Assembly: GCA_964631725.1 (NCBI GenBank)
Contig: CAZVYX010000006.1
Span: 62,001-126,000 of the forward strand
DNA from: GCA-2731375 sp964631725
GTDB taxonomy: Bacteria > Pseudomonadota > Alphaproteobacteria > GCA-2731375
Direction of reading: 5' to 3'
Length of the DNA: 64,000 bases
In this document: positions 59,324-64,000 of the stretch, in pieces
Layout of the letters: every line of letters starts with the position of its first letter
Numbering within the stretch: the first letter of the stretch is position 1
The notes under the pieces: model-generated
Seen by the model: only the letters and a program-made list of their open reading frames with translations
Databases searched by the model: none
What the model was told of the DNA's origin: nothing
Position numbers and translations under genes: made by a program

Positions 59324-59773
59324 TCAGGACATGAACCGCCTGGGATCGTTTTGAGCCTCCAGCGCCAGTGACTTTATGTCATCGACGATAGCGCCGACAT
59401 CGGCGCCGGGATGAAACACCCGCGCCACGCCGGCGGCCAACAGATCGCCTTCATCGTTGTCGGGCACGATACCGCCGACGACCACGCGGATATGGTCCAG
59501 ACCGTCCTCTTCCATTCTGCTCATCAGCTTCGGCACCAGCAGATGGTCACTGGCCAGCGAGCTGATGCCGATGACGTCAACATCCTCCTCCATGGCCAGC
59601 ATGGCAACCGCGGGAATTTCCTGCCAAGGCCCGGTGTAGACGACCTCAACGCCGGCATCGCGCAAGGCGGCGGCAATGATCCGGCTGCCCCGGTCATGGC
59701 CGTCCATGCCGATCTTGGTCACCAATACCTTGGCCGGGCGCTGCATCTGTGGGCTGGCTTCATCAGTCATCAT
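59324..59773 (-). CDS. B12-binding small subunit of acyl-CoA mutase
   Basis: 149 residues, cobalamin-binding Rossmann domain with the base-off/His-on motif KIGMDGHDRGSRIIAAALRDAG (lower axial His26), then DVIGISSLASDHLLVPKLM (SxL region) and VVVGGIVPDNDEGDLLAAGVARVFHPGA (GG motif). Complements the separate large subunit; together they form a heteromeric adenosylcobalamin mutase. Lies 12 bases after the TetR gene and 28 before the large subunit. Confidence 0.93.
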   Translation of the reverse strand: MMTDEASPQMQRPAKVLVTKIGMDGHDRGSRIIAAALRDAGVEVVYTGPWQEIPAVAMLAMEEDVDVIGISSLASDHLLVPKLMSRMEEDGLDHIRVVVGGIVPDNDEGDLLAAGVARVFHPGADVGAIVDDIKSLALEAQNDPRRFMS

Positions 59774-59785
59774 TGTTTGTCCTTT

Positions 59786-60469
59786 TCAGCCGCCCGGCTC
59801 AGGCAAACCGGTTTCAGCAGCCGGTTCGGCCAGCCGGCAGCGCAGGATTTCGAGGATCTCGCGGCTGATCTGCGCCGGTGTCATGGCGCCGGGGCGATAC
59901 CAGTTCTTACTCCAGTTCAGGGCGCCCAACAGGGTAAAGCGGAGGGCGGCGCGGTTCGTACCGGGGGGCAGCGGCAAGGCTTCGATCATGGTGCGAAAAT
60001 GCTCTTCATAGGCGTCACGCAGGGCGATCAATTGGTCTTGGCCCGGCGGGACATCGGCCGGATGCACACTCAAGATCACCTGCGCATAGTCGCTATCGTC
60101 CAGCAGCATGTTGGCATGCGCCCGGCAGGCGGCCGCCAGCCGATCCCAAGGATCGTCGATGCCCGCCACCGCAGCCTCGACCCGATCCGCCAGGCGCCGC
60201 ACGCCCTCCTCATAGACCGCGATCAGCAGATCGTCCTTGGAGGGAAAGTGATAGTAGACCGAACCCGCCAGCATATCCGCGCCGGCGGCGATCTCGCGCA
60301 TGGTTACCGCATGATAGCCGCGCCCGCCGAATTGCCGGGCCGCGGCATCCAGCAAAAGCGCGCGCCGGTTATCCTGGCGCGGACCTCGGCGCCGGCGCCC
60401 ACCGGATCCGGCGTCTTTCCCGCCACCGTTCGGCTTCGGTGCGGCGCGCTGTTTGGTCTTGATGGCCAT
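59786..60469 (-). CDS. TetR/AcrR-family repressor of the mutase operon
   Basis: 227 residues. Basic, Gly/Arg-rich N-terminal tail, then TetR DNA-binding domain at about 33-80: RRALLLDAAARQFGGRGYHAVTMREIAAGADMLAGSVYYHFPSKDDLLIAVYEEG. The C-terminal helical ligand/dimer domain fits the TetR_C group seen with acyl-CoA metabolism (SDYAQVILSVHPADVPP; GALNWSKNWYRP). First gene of the leftward tetR-mutase unit; a palindrome 10 bases upstream of its start suggests autoregulation, with release by an acyl-CoA as a likely signal. Confidence 0.9.
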   Translation of the reverse strand: MAIKTKQRAAPKPNGGGKDAGSGGRRRRGPRQDNRRALLLDAAARQFGGRGYHAVTMREIAAGADMLAGSVYYHFPSKDDLLIAVYEEGVRRLADRVEAAVAGIDDPWDRLAAACRAHANMLLDDSDYAQVILSVHPADVPPGQDQLIALRDAYEEHFRTMIEALPLPPGTNRAALRFTLLGALNWSKNWYRPGAMTPAQISREILEILRCRLAEPAAETGLPEPGG

Positions 60470-60478
60470 GCAACATTA

Positions 60479-60494
60479 AAACAAACGCTTGTTT
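60479..60494. promoter_or_regulatory. palindromic TetR-type operator
   Basis: AAACAA-ACGC-TTGTTT is a perfect 6-bp inverted repeat with a 4-base spacer, containing the CAAACGCTTG core typical of TetR/PsrA-like sites. It is 10 bases upstream of the TetR ATG (60469) and about 150 upstream of the divergent GST gene, so the repressor probably controls its own operon and possibly the GST. Confidence 0.65.
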
Positions 60495-60644
60495 GGTATT
60501 CAAGCAATGAATCTATTTCGATAGCGTATGGATGACGACGCGGGTGGCGGTCCCGTCTTCCCTTGCAAACTGATCTGTGTGAAACATGACCCATCGCGGC
60601 GCCGGGAGTTTTTCCGGCCCGCCATCACACTGTCGAGGAAAATC

Positions 60645-61241
60645 ATGAAACTGTTCTATTCCGGAAATTCGCCTTACGCCCGCCGTACCCGCATCGCCGC
60701 CCGCGCCGCCGGCATCAAGGTCGAGGAGGTCGACGCCTCGCCCCTGGCGGCGGAGAACCATTTCCTGCTGCAACATGGCCCGGGTGCCAAGGTGCCGGGA
60801 TTGGAAACCGACGCCGGTACGTTCCTTTGCGAAACCCTGATCATCAGCCGCTATCTGAACGATCTTTCGGGTGGAAAACTGCTGTCCAGCGATACGGCGG
60901 CGGCTGAGGCGGCGCTGGAAATCGAAGGGATCAGTTCCTTGTTGATGGACTCGCTCTATCACGGCTCACACGAAAAGCGTAGGGAGCCGGGCGAACAGTC
61001 GCCCGCCGTCATCGAAAAGGAAGACCAGCGCGCGGGCCGCTGCTATGACGCCCTGGACAGCCGCCTTGCCGGCCAGCCAGCGGCCCTCAACCTGGGCACC
61101 ATCGCGGCCATTGCCGCCCTGGGCTATGCCGATTGGCGCCACTCGGAGCATGACTGGCGCAATGGCCGGGCCGGACTGGCGGCCTGGGCCGAGGCGATGA
61201 TGCAGGAGCCGGCGGTCGCTGAAACCTATCCGAACTTTTAG
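60645..61241 (+). CDS. glutathione S-transferase-like protein
   Basis: 198 residues from ATG 60645 (GAGGAAA upstream; the longer open frame has no ribosome site). N-terminal thioredoxin-fold KLFYSGNSPYARRTRIAARAAGIKVEEVD with the Ser active-site region SPYARR, GAKVPGLETDAGTFLCETLIISRYLNDL (GSH-binding cis-Pro and Glu-Thr), then a helical C-domain (LNLGTIAAIAALGYADWR). Substrate unknown. Divergent from the TetR/mutase unit. Confidence 0.88.
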   Translation: MKLFYSGNSPYARRTRIAARAAGIKVEEVDASPLAAENHFLLQHGPGAKVPGLETDAGTFLCETLIISRYLNDLSGGKLLSSDTAAAEAALEIEGISSLLMDSLYHGSHEKRREPGEQSPAVIEKEDQRAGRCYDALDSRLAGQPAALNLGTIAAIAALGYADWRHSEHDWRNGRAGLAAWAEAMMQEPAVAETYPNF

Positions 61242-61261
61242 GCAGGGGTCGGGGCTGGCCG

Positions 61262-61927
61262 CTATTCCTTCTCCCGCAGCAGCCAGCCGAAGATCATCGT
61301 CACGGCCACGGCGCCGATCAGCTGCGCGGCGATGAAGGCCGGAGCGTCCACGGGCGCGATGCCGGAGAATGTGTCCGTCAGGGTGCGGGCGATGGTCACG
61401 GCCGGGTTGGCGAACGAGGTGGAGGCAGTGAACCAATAACCGGCGGTGATGAACAGACCGACCGCATATGGCACCGCCTCGGGGCGGAAACGCACACAGC
61501 CCAGGATGGTCGCGACCAGGCCAAACGTCGCGACGAACTCGGCGAACCACTGGCCCACGCCTGTCCGGGTGTGGGTGGAGATCTGCAGGATCGGCTCGGC
61601 GAACATGACATGGGCGGCCAGGGCGCCGCAGATGGCGGCGACGATTTGCACCGCGACGAAGATCGCGGCCTCCCCCGGCGCGATCTCCCGCCGCAGCAGG
61701 AAGGCCAGGGTAACCGCGGGGTTGAAGTGGGCCCCTGAAATGGGCCCGAAAACCAGAATAAGAACCGCCAGAATGGCGCCGGTAGCGATGGTGTTGCCCA
61801 ACAGCGCCAGGGCCACATTACCCCCGGCCAGGCTTTCGCCCATGATGCCCGAGCCGACAACCGTAGCCAGCAGAAACGCCGTACCGATGAATTCGGCGGC
61901 CAGGCGCCGCCCCGAACTAAATGCCAT
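61262..61927 (-). CDS. aquaporin/MIP-family channel (AqpS-like)
   Basis: 221 residues, six membrane helices and two NPA half-helices: HFNPAVTLAF with Asn69 and FANPAVTIAR with Asn174. The motif STSFANPAVTIARTLTDTFSGIAP is that of small bacterial aquaporins often found with arsenic genes (AqpS type), which pass neutral solutes such as trivalent arsenic acid; here no arsenic gene is nearby. Starts 5 bases after the upstream NUDIX gene, so they share a transcript. Confidence 0.88.
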   Translation of the reverse strand: MAFSSGRRLAAEFIGTAFLLATVVGSGIMGESLAGGNVALALLGNTIATGAILAVLILVFGPISGAHFNPAVTLAFLLRREIAPGEAAIFVAVQIVAAICGALAAHVMFAEPILQISTHTRTGVGQWFAEFVATFGLVATILGCVRFRPEAVPYAVGLFITAGYWFTASTSFANPAVTIARTLTDTFSGIAPVDAPAFIAAQLIGAVAVTMIFGWLLREKE

Positions 61928-61932
61928 GCCGC

Positions 61933-62742
61933 CTATTCCAGAATAGTGACCTTGGTGCCGCCATCCTCGACCAAAAAATGGCTGCCGGGATAGCCGGCCT
62001 CGGCCGGAATTCGCAGGGTTCGGCCCTTGGGGTGCTCGGCCGGTTCCGGCTGCACGGTGACGGTCGCCGTGGCGCGGGCGGCGGCCATGGCCTCATCGAC
62101 GGTCTTGTATTGCGCCAGCTTCAACAGGTTCATCCGGGTTGGGAAAACCACCGTGCGCTTGCCCATTTCGGCGTCGGCCACCGCCGCCTCGGGCCGCAGC
62201 CATTCGGAATCAGTGGATTCAGAGCCGTCGTGCAAGGCCGCCTGATCCACCGGCGCGCGGGCCACGAAGAACTGCGTGTCGAACACCTTCGGTACGATCC
62301 GCGGCGTGATCCAATGGGCGTAGCTGACCATCTTGTCCAAAGCCAAAATCAGGCCTTCCGTGCGGCAGACATCGGCCATGGTGATCTTGCCGGCCGCCAG
62401 ATCGGCGCGCCAGCGTGCCTCGATACCGGCCAGTTGGTCGGCCTTGATCAAATCGTCGCTGTCCTTGTTGGTGGCAAGCAGAACGCCGCATTCCTCGAAC
62501 GCCTCGCGCACCGCCGCCACGCTGTGGGATAGGGTCATTTCGTCCATGCCTTCGGCGCCACGGCAGAATTCCCGCGCATCCGCGTCTTCCGGGTCGACCT
62601 TGCCGCCGGGAAAGACCAGGGCGCCGGAAAAGGAGTCTATTTCGTGGTGCCGCACCACCATGAACACTTCCAGGCCATCCGCGCCATCGCGGATCAAAAG
62701 AACGGTCGAGGCGGAAATGTCGGGCTTTTTGTCTTCGCTCAC
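61933..62742 (-). CDS. NUDIX hydrolase with an extended Nudix box
   Basis: 269 residues. SGALVFPGGKVDPEDAD followed, after an insertion (about 20-25 residues), by SHSVAAVREAFEECGVLL gives an interrupted Nudix box as in the NUDT7/NUDT19-like group that acts on CoA or acyl-CoA diphosphates. C-terminal part HWITPRIVPKVFDTQFFVARAP and later WLRPEAAVADAEMGKRTVVFPTRMNLLKLA. A CoA-type substrate is inferred. Divergent from the FAD-linked oxidase; coupled to the aquaporin. Confidence 0.88.
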   Translation of the reverse strand: MSEDKKPDISASTVLLIRDGADGLEVFMVVRHHEIDSFSGALVFPGGKVDPEDADAREFCRGAEGMDEMTLSHSVAAVREAFEECGVLLATNKDSDDLIKADQLAGIEARWRADLAAGKITMADVCRTEGLILALDKMVSYAHWITPRIVPKVFDTQFFVARAPVDQAALHDGSESTDSEWLRPEAAVADAEMGKRTVVFPTRMNLLKLAQYKTVDEAMAAARATATVTVQPEPAEHPKGRTLRIPAEAGYPGSHFLVEDGGTKVTILE

Positions 62743-62866
62743 GTTTACTCACATTGCTTGTTGTCAGGTACTGTTGTGGCTTTGTAGCACAGATTTCGCG
62801 CTTGGGTGCTGGTATCGCCGGGTCCGCTATGGCATTTTGGCCGGCCAATCGAGAAGGAGTTCCATT

Positions 62867-64000
62867 ATGAGTCTGGCAGCGGATGCCAACAGCGAACGGC
62901 AACTACCCGAACGCCTCGTCACGACATTGTCGGATCTGCTTGGCGAACGCTTCACAATGGCGGAATCGGTGCGGGAACATCATGGCAAGGGCGAAGCCTA
63001 TCATGCCCCCGCCCTGCCCGAAGGCGTGGCCTTCGCCAACAGCACCGACGAAGTCTCGGCCATCGTCACGGCCTGCGCCGCCCACGGCACACCGGTTATC
63101 CCCTATGGCACCGGCACGGCGCTGGAAGGCCATACCTTGGCGGTACAGGGGGGTATTTCCCTCGATGTGAGCGGCATGAACGAGGTTGTCCGCGTCTCTC
63201 CCGAAGACATGGACTGCACCGTCCAGGCCGGCGTCACCCGCAATACCTTGAACGAATATCTGCGCGATACGGGGCTGTTCTTTCCCGTCGATCCCGGTGC
63301 CGACGCCTCCCTGGGCGGCATGGCGGCGACGCGGGCCAGCGGCACCACCACCGTCCGATATGGCGCCATGCGCGAGAACGTGCTGGCCCTGACCGTGGTG
63401 CTGGCCGATGGCCGTATCATCCAAACCGCGCGCCGGGCCCGCAAATCCGCCGCCGGCTATGACCTGACGCGGCTGTTTGTCGGCTCCGAAGGTACCTTGG
63501 GCGTGATTACCGAGGTTACCTTGCGCCTCTACGGCATTCCCGAGGCGACCCGGGCGGCGGTCTGTTCCTTCCCCTCGTTGGAGGACGCGGTCAACACGGT
63601 GATTTCCATCGTGCAATGCGGCATCCCCATTGCGCGCTGCGAATTGCTCGACAAGACCGGCATGCAAATGATCTGCGACTACGGCAAGCTGGACTACACC
63701 ATCGGCGATACCCTGTTCATGGAGTTCCATGGCAGCGAGGCGGGTGTCGCGGAACAGGCCGAGGCGGTGCAGGCGATCGCCGCCGACTATGGTGCCGGCG
63801 ATTTCAAATGGGCCGCCAAGGCGGAGGACCGGACGAAACTGTGGGAAGCCCGGCACAACGGCCATTACGCCATATTGGCCGTGACCCGGCCGGATCAGAA
63901 TGTCATGGCGACAGATGTTTGCGTGCCGGTCTCCCGCCTGGCGGAATGCATCATGGCGACACAGGCGGATTTGGCCGAGACCGGCCTGGTTTCGCCTTTC
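62867..64000 (+). CDS. FAD-linked D-2-hydroxyacid (glycolate/D-lactate) dehydrogenase, truncated at the window end
   Basis: The first 378 codons of a GlcD/DLD-type flavoprotein, open at position 64000. GAAGGAG 7 bases upstream fixes ATG 62867. The PCMH-type FAD domain is clear: TPVIPYGTGTALEGHTLAVQGGISLDVSGMN, MDCTVQAGVTRNTLNEYLRDTGLFFPVDPGADASLGGMAATRASGTTTVRYGAMRENV, then VGSEGTLGVITEVTLRLYGIPEATRAAVCSF and the substrate-cap start. Oxidises a D-2-hydroxyacid, probably passing electrons to the respiratory chain. Substrate undetermined. Confidence 0.92.
   Translation, partial: MSLAADANSERQLPERLVTTLSDLLGERFTMAESVREHHGKGEAYHAPALPEGVAFANSTDEVSAIVTACAAHGTPVIPYGTGTALEGHTLAVQGGISLDVSGMNEVVRVSPEDMDCTVQAGVTRNTLNEYLRDTGLFFPVDPGADASLGGMAATRASGTTTVRYGAMRENVLALTVVLADGRIIQTARRARKSAAGYDLTRLFVGSEGTLGVITEVTLRLYGIPEATRAAVCSFPSLEDAVNTVISIVQCGIPIARCELLDKTGMQMICDYGKLDYTIGDTLFMEFHGSEAGVAEQAEAVQAIAADYGAGDFKWAAKAEDRTKLWEARHNGHYAILAVTRPDQNVMATDVCVPVSRLAECIMATQADLAETGLVSPF

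Noticed and set aside
1..64000. CRISPR arrays, insertion sequences, prophage, rRNA or tRNA genes
   Set aside because: No spaced direct repeats, transposase or phage genes, TTCGAATCC-type tRNA arms in suitable context or rRNA segments were found on reading both strands.

Overview
The window is a GC-rich chromosomal segment of an alphaproteobacterium, most likely of Rhodospirillales type. The evidence is gene content and order: tkt-gap-pgk-thiE; a zapA / 6S RNA / 5-formyl-THF cyclo-ligase block; yebC-ruvC-ruvA-ruvB running straight into ybgC-tolQ-tolR-tolA-tolB-pal-cpoB; then tilS-ftsH-folP-glmM-thiD. A classical porin and Tol-Pal genes show a Gram-negative envelope. I see no prophage, insertion sequence, CRISPR array, rRNA or tRNA.

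Layout. 0-7.4 kb: the start of a Tat-exported ABC substrate-binding protein, a divergent FadR/GntR regulator, and a leftward central-carbon operon (tkt, gap, pgk, a small hypothetical, thiE, a membrane protein). 7.7-10.3 kb: a ZapA division module, 6S RNA, a folate salvage enzyme and a YmdB-type phosphatase. 10.7-28.2 kb: a long rightward housekeeping block for recombination (RuvABC), envelope (Tol-Pal), tRNA-Ile lysidine synthesis, FtsH, folate, UDP-GlcNAc precursor and thiamine genes, ending in a thioesterase and a drug-efflux MFS. 28.2-37.6 kb: small accessory genes (isomerase, cysteine-motif protein, ring-cleavage-type dioxygenase, NUDIX, HbpS-like, RidA, DUF350, secreted protease), a porin and a NIT-domain chemoreceptor. 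37.9-43.1 kb: CoA-transferase, coaBC, dut, and an rrf2-cysK-moeB sulfur module. 43.3-45.9 kb: nucleoside hydrolase, hydroxyacid dehydrogenase and an SH3 protein.

The most unusual part is 46-61 kb. First, a tightly coupled six-gene leftward operon (52.2 to 46.0 kb) joins a winged-helix/Rossmann-like regulator and an RfaH/NusG-like antiterminator to NeuB and NeuC (nonulosonic-acid synthase and hydrolysing epimerase) and two M20-type amidohydrolases. It has no CMP-transferase, flippase or glycosyltransferase, and a pair of palindromic operators lies upstream. Second, a neighbouring leftward operon (55.1 to 52.3 kb) encodes an acyl-CoA dehydrogenase, a conserved protein with a DGLPIVPP motif, and a UGSC-family selenoprotein. 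The selenoprotein reading frame is interrupted by one UGA (52557-52559) followed by a good bacterial SECIS-like hairpin, so ordinary gene calling breaks it in two. Third, a TetR-controlled B12-dependent acyl-CoA mutase (57.6-60.5 kb) lacks the substrate-recognition residues of methylmalonyl-CoA mutase.

Non-coding structure also stands out. Hairpins whose ends read TAGAGCAA occur near 10.1 kb and 43.1 kb and in both cases supply the TAG stop codon of the adjacent gene. A nested palindrome with a 25-bp perfect stem sits at 43.2 kb. Clear operator palindromes lie at 30.26, 52.25 and 60.48 kb. All functional calls come from reading protein motifs and gene order, without database searches.
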